A stretch of 64,000 bases of DNA from Emiliania huxleyi CCMP1516. Taxonomy: Eukaryota; Haptophyta; Isochrysidales; Noelaerhabdaceae. The notes under the pieces were generated by a model. The model was not told the origin of the DNA, ran no database searches, and saw only the letters and a list, made by a program, of their open reading frames with translations. Below, piece after piece: positions 1-10,448 of the stretch. The stretch is from positions 488,191 to 552,190 of the forward strand of contig NW_005196981.1 in the NCBI RefSeq assembly GCF_000372725.1, written 5' to 3'. The position numbers were made by a program, and so were the translations under genes. How positions within the stretch are numbered: position 1 is the first letter of the stretch; the number at the start of each line of letters is the position of its first letter.

Positions 1-49
1 AGCCTGCTGCCGCCCTCGCCTTCTCCGTCGCCTTCCCCGCTGAGCCCTG

Positions 50-352
50 GCTGTCAGGCTGTCAGGTGCTGTCAGGTGATCTGTCGGGCTGTCGGGCAGC
101 TGTCAGGCACTGTCAGGTGCCTCTGTCAGACCAGCTGTCAGGTGCTGTCAGTGCTGTCGGGTGCTGTCGGGTGCATGTCTGACAGGCGAGGGGTTCTGTA
201 GCTGTCAGGTGCTGTCGGAGCTGTCGGGTGTTGCTGTCAGACGCTGTCGGAGCTGTCAGAGCTGTCAGGCACAGGCTGCTGCTGCTGTCAGACGGTGGGC
301 TGTTGCTGTCAGGTGCTGTCAGGTGGTGCTGTCGGGGTGCTGTCAGGCTGTG
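50..352. repeat. Degenerate CTGTCAGG-type minisatellite
   Basis: The units CTGTCAGGTG and CTGTCGGGTG recur with single-base variation through the first 350 bases. No reading frame here looks like a protein. It lies just beyond the 3' end of the minus-strand exon that follows. Confidence 0.85.
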
Positions 353-427
353 ACACACACCAGCCACACTTATGACACTATCAAGAGGAGACCAGCAGGA
401 CTCTACTACACATACATACTCTAGCCT

Positions 428-765
428 CTACTCTGCCTCCGGTCCCACCATCTTTTTCATGGTGGACGTCACCATCTTCTTGTCTGCCGCACTGAGAGAA
501 TAGCAGAGAGGCAGGGTGGAGTGCTTCTTCAGGTACACCTTGCTGATGATCTGGTAGTTGCTGGTCCAGCGGAAGGCCTCCCCATCGTTGTCGCTCGTCA
601 GCTTGTAGTACTTGGATGCACGCTCTGTTCTGGTAGCGCGGGCCGTCTGGGGGGGTCCCGTCACCCTTCACCTCACGGTACCACCGGAGGATAAAGAGGC
701 CCTTGGGGTCGTTGATGAAGACCCCGTTGCTGCGCTGACTCATGGAGAGCTGGCGCAGGTACTCT
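428..765 (-). CDS. 3' end of an unidentified protein
   Basis: On the minus strand the last part reads ASKYYKLTSDNDGEAF...VGPEAE and stops near 428; it has the mixed composition of real protein. Just upstream (to about 743) another minus frame reads MSQRSNGVFINDPKGLFILR, also protein-like, so the two pieces sit in different frames around position 620. Either a frameshift or a short intron separates them. An acceptor-like AG lies just before GGGGSSSAEYLRQLS near 765, so the gene probably has further exons upstream. I do not recognise the family and see no transmembrane segment. The gene model is incomplete. Confidence 0.4.
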
Positions 766-966
766 GCGCTGGAGCTGCCCCCCTCCTATGGCGTGATCAC
801 GCCGGCAGGGGCGGCCGCCTGGGGAGCGCAGATGGCGGCGCAGGCGGCGGCGGCGGCGGCGGCACAGACGGCGGCGGCCACCCCCACCCAGACGCCGTAG
901 GCATATGACTGTAGGGCCCCAGAAGGCTAGCTGGTAGCTTCATTTGTAGTAGCACAGCCGCCGGTG

Positions 967-1914
967 CTAGAGAGGGGTCCGCAGAGGTGGCGGGCGGGAG
1001 GGTTGAGAGAGAGACCCATGCAGGTCGACCTCCGCGCCTCGCCGCAGCAGCAGCTCGACCACCCGCACTTGGCCTTGGTGGGCGGCAGCCGTCAGCGTGG
1101 TCCAGCCGTTGCTGTTCTGCTGGTCGATCGCCGCGCCGCGCTGAAGGAGCAGCTCGACCACCCGCTCGTGGCCGCTGGCAGCGGCGGCACCTAGCGGGGT
1201 CTCACCGCCTAGCTTGCAAGAAGCATTGACCCGCCCGCCGCTTTCGAGCCACGCCAGCAGCGCCGCCTCGTCGCCTCGCCCGGCCGCGGCCACCGCCTCT
1301 GTAAGGCTGCCCAGCGAGCTGGAAGAGGCCGCCTCGCCCGAGGAACCTGCGCCGCCCGCCGCCGCCTCGCGCTGTCTCGCAGTCACCTCCGCGATGTGCT
1401 GCCGGAAGGCCTCGACGCACGCGCTGTGGCCCTGCTCCTTGGCCAGCTGCAGCGCGGACTTGCCGTCCGTAGTGCGCAACTTCGTATCCGCGCCCGCCCG
1501 CAGCAAGCGGAGCACGACGGCGGGGTGGCCGGTGTGGGCCGCAAACCCCAGCGCAGTCTCCTTTCTGCTGTTCTGCAGGTCGACCTCCGCGCCGCGCTGG
1601 ATCAGCAAGTCGACTACCCGCTCCTGGCCGCTGCGGGCGGCGAACATCAGCGCGGTGTGGCCGGCACTGCTCAGCAGGTCGACCTCCGCGCCTCGCTGGA
1701 TCAGCAAGTCGACCACCCGCTCCTGGCCGTTGCCGGCGGCGACCAACAGCGCGGTGACGCTGCTCACAGCGCCTTTCCTGCAAGTTGCGTTGACCTGCCC
1801 GCCGCTGTCGAGCCACGCCAGCAGTGCCGCCTCCTCGCCTCGCCCAGCCGCTTGAAATGCCGCTTCGGGAAGGCTGTCGGTCTCCGACACGATGTTTGCT
1901 AGCGCCATTGGCAC
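967..1914 (-). CDS. Ankyrin-repeat protein with internally duplicated blocks
   Basis: A 315-residue single-exon reading frame starting MPMALANIVSETDSLPEAAF. At least six ankyrin repeats are visible with the TALxxAAxxGxxxVVxLLLxxGAEVD pattern (for example HTALMFAARSGQERVVDLLI). They fall into two blocks, each opened by a similar cap (AAGRGEEAALLAWLDSGGQVN near residue 22 and AAGRGDEAALLAWLESGGRVN near residue 210), separated by a Ser/Ala/Gly linker around residues 180-205. This suggests duplication of a whole cap-plus-repeats unit. Ankyrin repeats bind other proteins; no catalytic domain is present, so the partner is unknown. The last residues are Pro/Arg-rich and may run past the true end if a 3' intron exists. 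Confidence 0.88.
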   Translation of the reverse strand: MPMALANIVSETDSLPEAAFQAAGRGEEAALLAWLDSGGQVNATCRKGAVSSVTALLVAAGNGQERVVDLLIQRGAEVDLLSSAGHTALMFAARSGQERVVDLLIQRGAEVDLQNSRKETALGFAAHTGHPAVVLRLLRAGADTKLRTTDGKSALQLAKEQGHSACVEAFRQHIAEVTARQREAAAGGAGSSGEAASSSSLGSLTEAVAAAGRGDEAALLAWLESGGRVNASCKLGGETPLGAAAASGHERVVELLLQRGAAIDQQNSNGWTTLTAAAHQGQVRVVELLLRRGAEVDLHGSLSQPSRPPPLRTPL

Positions 1915-2247
1915 CGGACCGGCGGTCTAGCGGGGGGCGGCACAATCGCCGAACTTAGAGAGAGATTTGTAGAAGCCAACAAGAAATGTGTCACATTCTC
2001 TTCTTCCGAACTTTGCTACTCCTTTCGAGTAGAACGAAAGAAGGGCGTGGAAAATAACGCAACCTTTGCCATCCCTTGGTCCGGCCCGATGTACACCACG
2101 GGAGACAAAAAAAGAAGAATACAAGCGAACTCCCTCGCACTTTTGATGAGGAAAAAACTCAATTCCAAGACCAAGTGCGGCAAGGTTGGATTGGTTTTTA
2201 ATCCACATGACCGCCGAAAGCACGATCGCTAGGGCCCTAGTGGCTGG

Positions 2248-4206
2248 TTGAGCAAGCGGAGTTCGCAGAGCCGGCGGACACCGTTCAAGGTCTGGCGATC
2301 ACGCCTCATTACCGTCGATAATGTGGACGGCAAGCCACGCGTTTGCTGGCGGAAGCGAGAGGGCGGCGAGGTGTGCGGAGAGCTCTTCCTCACCGAATTG
2401 TCGACGGCCGTGAGCCAGCCGACTGGTGAGCCGGAGGTTGCCGCCCTCTCGATCGAAGGGCCTCACCGCACCTTGCTGCTGCGCGGCACGGCCGCGACAG
2501 TCCTGGCCATCGAAAAGGCAGCCGCCACACAGGCAGGCGCGCTCGAAAAGGCAGACACGTCGAGGGAGGAGGCGGCGATTCGGCGGCAGGCGGAGGCTGC
2601 GGCGCGGGAGGCTGCGCTGGCGGAACGTGAGACGGACTTGGCGGCGCGCGAGACGGACGTGGCGGCGCAGCGTGGCATCGTGCTGGCGCAAAATGCGGCG
2701 TTTGAGGCGCGGGACGCGTCGCTGGCGGCCAAGGAGTCGGCAGCACAGACACACGAAGCGGACCTGGCTGAGAGACAGGCGGCGGTGGAGACAAGAGAAG
2801 CGAACCTGGCGGCGAGGGAGGCGGCGGCGGAGACGAGAGAAGCGGACCTGGCGGCGAGGGAGGCGGCGGTCCAGGAGCAGGAGGCTGCGTTGGCGGTGTC
2901 GGCGGCTCAGCGGCGCATAGAGGCGGCGGCGGCGGCGGCTGCTGCGGCTGCTGCGGCTGCTGCTGCGGCGGCACCTGCCGCGGCTGCTGCGGCTGCGTCA
3001 GAGGGCACGGGGGCGGGCCTGGCCGCCGAGACGGTGTGGCGCGACGCGAGCGGCGGACCTCCGCGCATCGGGGAGCCGCTGCTCAGTGCAGACGCGCCAG
3101 TGTACCGCGACCGGCTCGCCCGCGCCCGGCTCGCAAAGGCGCCGAGGTCACGAGATGGGGCGAGATCGGGCCGAGATCAGGCACGAGATCGGAGCGAGAT
3201 CGGAGCGAGATCGGGCTCGCTGCGCGCTCGGCTCGCAACGCGGGGCCGCGGCAGCCTCGCTCCCAGCCAAGACCGCCCCCCCCCCCCGCCCCGCCGCGGT
3301 TCACGCAAAAGCACAACCCCGGGGCCCAAGACGCACAAGCACAGACAGTCGAGAAGGGAGAGACGGCAACCGCAGTCAGAAGTCAGCACTGGGTCCCAGG
3401 AAGGCGAATGCGATGACGGCCTCTGCCGCGGCCCATAGGACCCCTCCCTCGAGCCCGAGGTGGTCGTGCCGCCGCCGCCGGCCGAGCGGGCAGCCGCAGC
3501 GGAGCGGCTGGCCGCTCACCGGCTCGAGGAGGTCGAGGCTGCGCGGGCAGTGGCGGCGGCGGCGCAGGAGGCGGCGACCGCGGCGGAGGCGCGCGCCGCG
3601 TCGCGCGCGGAGGAGGCGGAGGCCCGAGCGGCGGCGGCAGCTACCAAGGTGCGCATCGCCCGATTCCGCCGCCACTCTCGCCACCTCCACCATCGCCCCC
3701 ACCCCCAACCTCCGCCACCTCCAAGTCCGCCGCCGCCACCAGCCACCCGCCCCTCTGCGCCCCTCGCTTCCACGCGCGATGGCGGCGGGAGGAGGGGGTG
3801 GGGGGTGCAGGCAGAAGTGCGACGCCGAGTAGGCGGCGGCTGCCACCGCCAAGGCCGAGGCGGCGGCGCGGCTGGCGGAGGCGCGGGCGCAAGCCGCCGA
3901 GGCGGCGCTGGCCGGCGAGCGAGCCGCATCAGAGCAAGCCGCCGCGGAGGCGGCGGTGGCGGCGGCGGCGGCGCTCGAGCGGGCGGAGCGGTTGGCGACG
4001 GAGGAGAAGGGGAGCGGGGCGGAGGCGGAGGCGGAGGCGAAGGCGAAGCGGCGAGCGGTGGAGGCAGCCATGGAGGCGGCGGCGTGGGAGGAGGCGGCGA
4101 GGGAGGCGGCGGCGGGAGGCCGCGAGTTTGGCAAGGGCGGGGCGGAGAGGCAGGGCGCAGGTGCTCTCTCTCTCCCTGCCTCTCTCTCTCTTTCTCTCTC
4201 TCCCTC

Positions 4207-4239
<33 letters not shown>

Positions 4240-4866
4240 CTCTTTCTCGCTCTCTCGCTCTCTCGCTCCCTCCCTCCCTCCCTCCCTCCCTCCCTCCCTC
4301 CCTCCCTCCCTCCCTCCCTCCCTCCCTCACTCACTCACCCCCCCCCTTTCAATTTCCTAGCTCCCCCCCCCCCCCCTTCTCACATCCCTTCTCACTAGGT
4401 GCCGGTGCTGCAGCGCCTCCTCTCGCACCGCCGCCGGCGCCGCACGCATTTGCGATCGGGTCGCGGGTGCTCGCCCTAGCGCCCGAGGAGTCGGACTCGG
4501 ACGGGGAGGACGAGGGGCGGCCGGGAGCGGCGGCGGCGTGGGTCCCGGGGCGTGTGCTGGCGACCCGCGGGCTTGGCGAGGCGCGGGAGTTTAAGATCTC
4601 CCTCGATGGCTACGACTCGGTGCGACTCAGCGCCGGCGCTCGCCCCTGCCCACCACGGGGCTTGCCCGCTCACCCACCGCCGCCGCGGCGTGCAGGAGAC
4701 GGACGCTTGGGTGGGCTCGTTCGACCCCGCAGTCAGGCCAGCAGCGGCTGAGGGCGGAGAGTCGGCAAAGTCGGACGCGCGCGTCGCGTCGCGAGTGGTG
4801 TCGGAGCAGCGGAGGGAGGAGTCGAGGCGGCGGCTGGCGGGCAAGGCCGGCGAGTACATGGAGTAG
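2248..4866 (+). CDS. Ala/Glu-rich coiled-coil protein with C-terminal Tudor-like domain
   Basis: Four exons are inferred. The first (to about 3130) carries a basic N-terminus and then long heptad-like repeats (READLAAREAAVETREA) and a poly-Ala run. Coding resumes near 3430 (LEPEVVVPPPPAERAA) to 3648, then about 3832-4160, both coiled coil. Exon 4 is 4399-4619 and exon 5 is 4696-4866, joined by a 76-base GT-AG intron. The last two encode GSRVLAL...WVPGRVLATRG...FKISLDGYDSETDAWVGSFDP, which resembles Tudor-knot/chromo-barrel domains that read methylated histones. The frame is open only back to 2233 and has no ATG, so the true start must be in an unseen upstream exon. Inference: a chromatin-associated or scaffold protein. 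Repetitive composition makes the middle splice sites uncertain. Confidence 0.6.
4161..4336 (+). repeat. Long polypyrimidine tract inside an intron
   Basis: About 170 bases of almost pure C/T, first TCTCTTTCTC-like and then a run of (CCCT)n. It fills most of the intron between exons 3 and 4 of the coiled-coil gene and ends at a CTCACTAG acceptor. Such mirror-symmetric tracts can form triplex DNA and are prone to length change. Confidence 0.9.
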
Positions 4867-4985
4867 TAGCGGGCACGCACGTACATCTTCATGCGTTCAC
4901 GCGACGGTATTGATTGACTTTTCTCCTTGCTTTGGGGCCTGTCAGCTGTCTGCTGTGTGGCAAAAAGAAAGAAAACACGCAACAA

Positions 4986-5097
4986 GGGCTCTCTAGCCCG
5001 TAGCCCGATCCCGATCATCCGGCCCGCTGGATGCGCTTCTCAGCTCACCGGCCCTGGATGTGAGGTTACCGACTGCACTCCAAGCGGTGCTCCAAGG
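4986..5097 (+). repeat. Dispersed repeat E, 5'-truncated copy
   Basis: Runs from GGGCTCTCTAGCCCGTAGCC to GCACTCCAAGCGGTGCTCCA. It matches the 3' half of longer copies at 48259, 53661 and 56869 and ends in the same CTCCAAG tail. See the full-length copies for the family description. Confidence 0.85.
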
Positions 5098-5499
5098 GAG
5101 GGATGGGAGAGTTCGCCGGCACTTGGCATTAAATTCTTTTGAGATAAAATGCGCCTGTGCGACTTTAATTTTTAAATTCTCTTTTTGGGTGAGAGGGCTT
5201 CTGAGGAAGCCGTCGCCCGCCGCGCCTTGCCTGTCGCGTGAAAAAGAAAGAAAGAAAGAAAACAGACAGCCAAGGGAGGGATGAATCGTGCTGTGGCACC
5301 GCTTATTCTTTCTTTTTGGGCCATTTTGTGCGAGGGGCGTGGTAAAATTCTTTTGGGGAGTATAAACAAATGAATAGAGCAGACAACCCCTGGTGGGATT
5401 AGGGCAACAAACCGACGCAACTGCTCAGAAAAATTCTTTTTGCACGTCTGCGACGAGTAGGTCGCCATAGCTGCACGCCCCGGGGCCTGGATCCACGCG
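5098..5499. other. Intergenic, AT-richer; recurrent TAAATTCTTTT motifs
   Basis: No coding signal. Three matches to a motif AAATTCTTTT lie at about 5127, 5346 and 5432, the same motif found upstream of other genes in this window. Confidence 0.5.
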
Positions 5500-5588
5500 A
5501 CGCCTGTTGCTCACGGAACTCGCCACGCCCGCACCGACCCCGCCGCCTGTTGCTCACGGAACTCGCCACGCCCGCACCGACCCCGCCC
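5500..5588 (+). repeat. 46-bp tandem duplication
   Basis: The segment GCCTGTTGCTCACGGAACTC...GACCCCGCC occurs twice in a row directly before the next gene. Confidence 0.9.
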
Positions 5589-5592
5589 TGTG

Positions 5593-6804
5593 ATGCGCCC
5601 TCGCTCGCCGCCCGACGGCGCCCTCAACCTCGCACCGCCTGCCCCCCCCCGCTCGCAGGTGCTCAAGCCAGAATCAGTTTACTCATCCCTTCTGGCCGAC
5701 GGCCGTCCGAGCTTTGGTCGCATGGTTGCATCCATTTGGGGCCGCAATGAATTTAGCGCAGTCGGTGGCGACGAAACAGCTGTGACTTCCACACTCTCAG
5801 GGCGTCGTTGCCTTCAGATCATGGCCTTCATGGGATTGAGCATGTCAATGCTCACATTTTTGATCTGCTACAGCAAGGTAGAGCGACTGGAAACGGAGTT
5901 GGGATATTATCAAGAGTACGTCGGATTATTCGATTCGATCAGCGGACGGGATTGGGAAAACTTGACGCAACCACTTCCCGTCGTTCTCTTCATCACACAT
6001 CTGCACATTTACTCAGGCCGTGAGTTACAAGATGTGCGAAAACTCAAGGTTCTGCGCATCTACAAAAGATACTTTGAGCAAGTTGTCTTCCTATCTCCTG
6101 GTCCCCTGCCTTGCAACCATAAAATGTATCGTGGTTTCGGGTGTCATGACTGCAAAAATGACAACGGTGAAGGCGCATTCAGGCTGGGCGGTGCGACGGC
6201 AGATACATATTCAATGGTGTGCGTAGCTGATTTTGTTTCAAATATGCGGTCGGCGGGCAAGGTTTTGCAGGGTTATGTTGCCATGCATGCGGATATGTGG
6301 GTCACACCAAAGTTTCTTTCGATTGTTCGAGCAAATATACGCTCCTACATATCCATGCATGTAATGTCTGCTGGTGTGCCCCAGATAAGCGACAACGCGG
6401 ACATTCCAACACATGGATGGTGGTGGGACAGAGAACACAATGCGACCCTGCTTGCAAAACGCAAATTCCTTGCTCGTGGTTGGGCGTGGGGCCTTGCTAT
6501 TGGATGGGTTGATTTGTATTACGTTCCGCGCGATGCGTGGCCGGAGTTCACGTCTGCTTTGCGCGTGTTTGAGGAGAGCCATGTGTTCAACGAAATTGCC
6601 GTACCCAGTGCTGCAACCATGGTTTGTGGCAGGAGATCCATCCACATGTTGCCACTAAACTGTTTGGGTTCCTGCTGTTCTCAACCATTGCCCAACTGGC
6701 CGCCATCCAACATTGCCCAACCGATGCTTGACTCCACATGTGGACATCCATTGCGTCTTGAGAAGCCGGCGCACTTGGCAGCTTTGCAAGCTGCATGGAT
6801 GTAG
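5593..6804 (+). CDS. Type II membrane protein, probable glycosyltransferase
   Basis: About 403 residues from the ATG at 5593. A CTCGCAG/GTG boundary at 5658, where base composition drops sharply, suggests that the first 65 bases may be non-coding and the real 5' exon lies elsewhere. There is one hydrophobic anchor (IMAFMGLSMSMLTFLICY) near residues 76-94, followed by a luminal-type domain with several Cys, including CNHKMYRGFGCHDC. The stretch LPVVLFITHLHIYSGRE followed by a later GYVAMHADMWVTPKF is reminiscent of glycosyltransferases where a nucleotide-sugar fold ends in an acidic metal-binding motif; here HADMW would occupy that place. That is inference from pattern, not a family assignment. 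The gene is clearly more AT-rich than both neighbours, with different codon use, so transfer or a recently arrived gene is possible. Confidence 0.7.
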   Translation: MRPRSPPDGALNLAPPAPPRSQVLKPESVYSSLLADGRPSFGRMVASIWGRNEFSAVGGDETAVTSTLSGRRCLQIMAFMGLSMSMLTFLICYSKVERLETELGYYQEYVGLFDSISGRDWENLTQPLPVVLFITHLHIYSGRELQDVRKLKVLRIYKRYFEQVVFLSPGPLPCNHKMYRGFGCHDCKNDNGEGAFRLGGATADTYSMVCVADFVSNMRSAGKVLQGYVAMHADMWVTPKFLSIVRANIRSYISMHVMSAGVPQISDNADIPTHGWWWDREHNATLLAKRKFLARGWAWGLAIGWVDLYYVPRDAWPEFTSALRVFEESHVFNEIAVPSAATMVCGRRSIHMLPLNCLGSCCSQPLPNWPPSNIAQPMLDSTCGHPLRLEKPAHLAALQAAWM

Positions 6805-7312
6805 GCCAGTCGGTCGTGGTATCTTTCAGGGTTATTGTGGCCTTACTTTATGCGTGCGGAAATGCATTGTCCGGTTATCTTCTCCAAGATTACTCCGTCC
6901 AACACAACTGTGTGTGTGTGTGTGTGTGGGACCCTACGTAAGCCCAAGAGAAGGCGAATTGCCCCTTACCTACCTTACCCTACCGTACCTCTTACGTCTT
7001 AGTACCATATCCGCCTGCGGGCCGACCCTCACGCTCACTTTGCGCCATGTGAGCATGACAACTGCTTCATTCAGCAGCGTGCACCTCGATCCTGTACCGT
7101 GTTTCTGTTTGTATATGACCCCACCCCAAATGAACACACCAGCGAGGGAGGGCGAGACGATCGAGGGGTCCCGGACCATGCGGGATCGACCCTATCCAGT
7201 GCTCTAGTGCTCAATGCAGAATTGCCCATGAATTTGATGACTTCCAGGAATTTGCCGGATCCGCACTTTGGGGGGCAAAAAGTGCGGACGCACGATCGCC
7301 AGACCCGCACAT
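6805..7312. other. Intergenic with (TG)n and a dispersed repeat
   Basis: Holds a (TG)n run at about 6908-6927, a CCTTACCTACC-like tract, and repeat B at 7105-7216. No gene seen. Confidence 0.6.
7105..7216 (-). repeat. Dispersed repeat B
   Basis: Reads on the minus strand GAGCACTGGATAGGGTCGAT...GGGACCCCTCGATCGTCTCG...GTGTGTTCATT. The same order is found at 57252-57370 (+) and, shorter, at 9090-9160 (+). Confidence 0.88.
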
Positions 7313-8490
7313 ATGGCCTTGCACCAGCTCACACCTTCGTGCTATGCGTTGCCAACCGTGCATCCGCAGTCTGCGCAGTCGCAGCAGCCGCAGGCTCCAC
7401 TACCTCAGCTGCAAACGGCAAGACGAAGGTCCCTGAGCTCTGCAGCTCCGCCGTCTCCTCCGTGCGTTCGATACTGTGCCTGGAACAGCAAGGAGTGGCC
7501 CACCAAGTGCGGATGGAGAAGCTGCATGGGATGCATGCAGTGTAGGCCGCCAGCGCCGCCGTCTTTGCCATCCCCGCCCGCTCCGCCCCCGTCCCGGCCA
7601 GCGCCGCCCCCGCCGTCTCCGAAGAGTTGTGCTCACCCAATGCTTCAGTCCACCACCACCTACTGCGGCGACGGACTTGTGCGCGCCGGCTTCGCACCCA
7701 ATCTCGCCACATGCCTGGCCCGATGCGAGAGCAACATCAAGTGCGCCTTTGTCTCCTTCTTTTCGGAAGGGGGCTTTGAAGAGAAGTGGTGAGGGCACGC
7801 CTTCAAGATTCACCTCCTTTCCTCCCCGCGACACAGACAACCAGGCCGTGTCACCTCTGTCATGACCCGTGATACCTCTTGTGGGCGACTTACTTTGCAG
7901 GTGCCGCCTCTCTTCAAGCTGCGAGGAGCTATGGCAATCGGGCGGGGTTGTCGTCGACCTGTTCACGTGCACGCCCCAGTCGCCACCCAAGCCGCCGCCG
8001 CCGCCTCCGCAGCCAAACTTCCTCCGGCACGATGAGCGAGGGGGCAGGTTGCGTTCGTTTGTCACTCGCCATGCGCGTCCTTGGCTGACCCTCCAAAACT
8101 CCCTCCCCGCCGTTCGCGCCTCGACGGCTTGCGTATGCGGGTGGGAGCTTCGAGGACATGCAGGCGTCCCACCCCCTCCGGCCACCCCCCCGGCTCTCAA
8201 GCGCGCGGCCGCGACGCGCTGCGCACCCTCTTCCGCGCTGCGCCCGCTCTCGGCATGGCCGTCGTCCGCCGAGATCACCTCCTCTTCGCGCCGCAGGTGC
8301 ACAACCAAGGGCTGGCCACCTCCGTATCCATCATGGTGAAGCCAATGGGCCAAAATCGGACTCCGCTCCCCTCCCAGGTGGCCGGAGGGTACACCTCGGG
8401 TCGGCGTGCTGGGGGGGGCGCCGGTGCGCAAGCCCACTTTCCGGGCGACCCCGAGGGGGAGGAGGCCGGGCGAGTGGCAGCAACTCACTG
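7313..8490 (+). CDS. Cys/Pro-rich protein with a PAN/Apple-like domain (partial model)
   Basis: Exon 1 runs from an upstream limit (first ATG 7313) to 7788; a 112-base GT-AG intron follows (7789-7900); exon 2 starts at 7901. A small Cys-rich unit (CVRYCAWNSKEWPTKCGWRSC) is followed by a Pro-rich linker and YCGDGLVRAGFAPNLATCLARCESNIKCAFVSF, which continues across the splice as WCRLSSSCEEL. The spacing of cysteines fits a PAN/Apple fold, used for protein or glycan binding outside the cell. No signal peptide is visible, so an upstream exon is likely. A protein-like stretch (AALGMAVVRRDHLLFAPQVHNQG region, about 8200-8350) may be a later exon, but I could not place its borders. The 3' limit is uncertain. 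Confidence 0.6.
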
Positions 8491-8955
8491 TTAGTGTCCC
8501 GGGCCGCTGCGGCACCGTTTATACGGCCCCTCGTGATGTCTTTCCGATTTTGCATTGTGAGTCGTCCTCTGGCCAGCCGAGGGGCACCAGAACGGCATGT
8601 GTACTGGTGCTGGCTGCGGGTGCGGAACGGGCTGTTTTTAACTCGCAACCAACTATACTATACATGGACACCCTCGGGGGGGACACTCGGCGCATGTGCG
8701 ACACGTCAGGGTGGAGTTGGCGGTGGCCGAGCGTCGTCTCCCAATCGACTCGCAGCGCGGAGTCGAGGGGTGAAGCGCGTCGCGCTGCGACACTCGAGAG
8801 CCGGCGGGATAGCCGTGGGGCGCGGCCGACTTTGAAGTCCTCGAAGACCCGGTGCGCATTCGTCCTCTGAGACCCACGCGTACAGGAAAGGGGCGAGAAC
8901 GCGGCCATTCCCCATTGACAATCTAACGCAACCTTGAGCTAGCCCGTTCCACACA
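8491..8955. other. No gene recognised
   Basis: GC-rich sequence with no convincing protein frame; it may contain the 3' end of the PAN-domain gene. Confidence 0.4.
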
Positions 8956-8956
8956 G

Positions 8957-9160
8957 TGGGACGTCCGTCGCGTGCGGCGTGCGCCTCCCTTCTTGTGTTG
9001 CGTTTCGGACGTCCCTTCGTTGTGTTCTCCCCGTTCCGCCAGCGAGACGCTCAGTGGCGGCCGCAGTCTTTCTGTTGCCCACTGTTGCACTTGAGCACCG
9101 GGACCCCTCGATCGTCTTGCCCTCCCTCACTGGTGTGTTCATTGGGGGGTCAGAACCACA
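8957..9160 (+). repeat. Dispersed repeats C and B, adjacent
   Basis: 8961-9090 (repeat C; contains TTGTGTTGCGTTTCGGACGT and CCAGCGAGACGCTCAG) matches 53214-53345 in the opposite orientation. It is followed directly by repeat B (GGGACCCCTCGATCGTCTTG). Confidence 0.85.
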
Positions 9161-9453
9161 CACCTACCTCCGATCGCAGGGCCTAGCCCTAGGGAGGCGA
9201 CCAGCCAGCCATGATATCTAGCCGTGTGTGCTGGCGTCCGGGTCCCCTTGGCGCCTTGGGGTTTCACGTGAGAAGTACATACGCCCCCCCCACACCTACT
9301 CCAGAGAAGAATACACAAACACTAAATAAAACGAGACAGGAGCTTCAGCTCGACTACACACTTTTAAGTGCAGAGAGAAGGTCAGAGAGTGAGAGGGGGC
9401 GCGCGCGGGGAGGGGAGGGGGGGGGGGGGAGGGTCACTTGTAGCATGCCCCGG

Positions 9454-10367
9454 TAGCTCTTTGTGTTGCGATGCTTCCTGGCGAGGGAGTGTTGGGCTTT
9501 CCGGCCCACACTCGGCTCTTGAGGCATTTATCGGCATCTTATTATGCCGTAGGGACATACAGCAAGGAGTAGTGTCTACGCGCGCACACGCCCGAGTGCC
9601 AATTTGGCTGCGGGTTAGGGTTGCGTTGTCCTGACGCCTCCGTCCGTCCTGGACGGGCGTTGTGGCGCGTGCATATCCCACCGCTAGCTAGCGACACTAC
9701 TGCTAATGCTGGCCTCGTCCCCTCAAGTTGAGCAGCTTTGACTGCTCAGACATTGGAGGAGATAAGGGGATGGTGGTGGGTAGCAGAATGCGAGAAGAGC
9801 TGATGAGCCAGAAGCTGTCGCGCGAGTCCAGGTCCGATCCGTCCAGTCGATCCATCCTGTACTCGTCCAGTCGATCTGACGTTTGGCTACACTAGTAGAG
9901 CCGTGGGCTCATTTCACGTAGCTCTTTGTGTTGCGATGCTTCCTGGCGAGGGAGTGTTGGGCTTTCCGGCCCACACTCGGCTCTTGAGGCATTTATCGGC
10001 ATCTTATTATGCCGTAGGGACATACAGCAAGGAGTAGTGTCTACGCGCGCACACGCCCGAGTGCCAATTTGGCTGCGGGTTAGGGTTGCGTTGTCCTGAC
10101 GCCTCCGTCCGTCCTGGACGGGCGTTGTGGCGCGTGCATATCCCTTCCGGTGCTTGCGTGACGCCTAGCGACTCCCGCGCTCCGGCATCCTTGCATGTAT
10201 GTCCCTACTGGGTGGGTGGGTCGTGGCCCGCGCGCCTTCGCGGAAGAGCTGATGAGCCAGAAGCTGTCGCGCGAGTCCAGGTCCGATCCGTCCAGTCGAT
10301 CCATCCTGTACTCGTCCAGTCGATCTGACGTTTGGCTACACTAGTAGAGCCGTGGGCTCATTTCACG
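9454..10367 (+). repeat. Two-copy tandem duplication, about 465 bp per unit
   Basis: Copy 1 is 9454-9918 and copy 2 is 9919-10367. Each has a near-identical left block (from TAGCTCTTTGTGTTGCGATG to GTGGCGCGTGCATATCCC) and right block (GAAGAGCTGATGAGCCAGAA to CTCATTTCACG), but the spacer between the blocks differs completely. Copy 2 ends about 80 bases before the start codon of the signal-peptidase gene, so it may include promoter sequence. There is no coding potential. Confidence 0.92.
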
Positions 10368-10448
10368 TTTTGTTGCGAGTTTCTTGGACGAGGACACACA
10401 CTGCAGCTTCGCGTGGTTTGCGCGCGCGTCGGCCCTGAGCGGCAGCCC

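Noticed and set aside
1214-1855. Plus-strand open frame opposite the ankyrin gene
   Set aside because: It is the antisense shadow of GC-rich ankyrin codons; composition is Ser/Ala/Pro/Arg with no motif.
9612-9626. GGTTAGGGTT as interstitial telomere repeat
   Set aside because: Only one and a half units; it is simply part of the 465-bp duplication and occurs again in copy 2.
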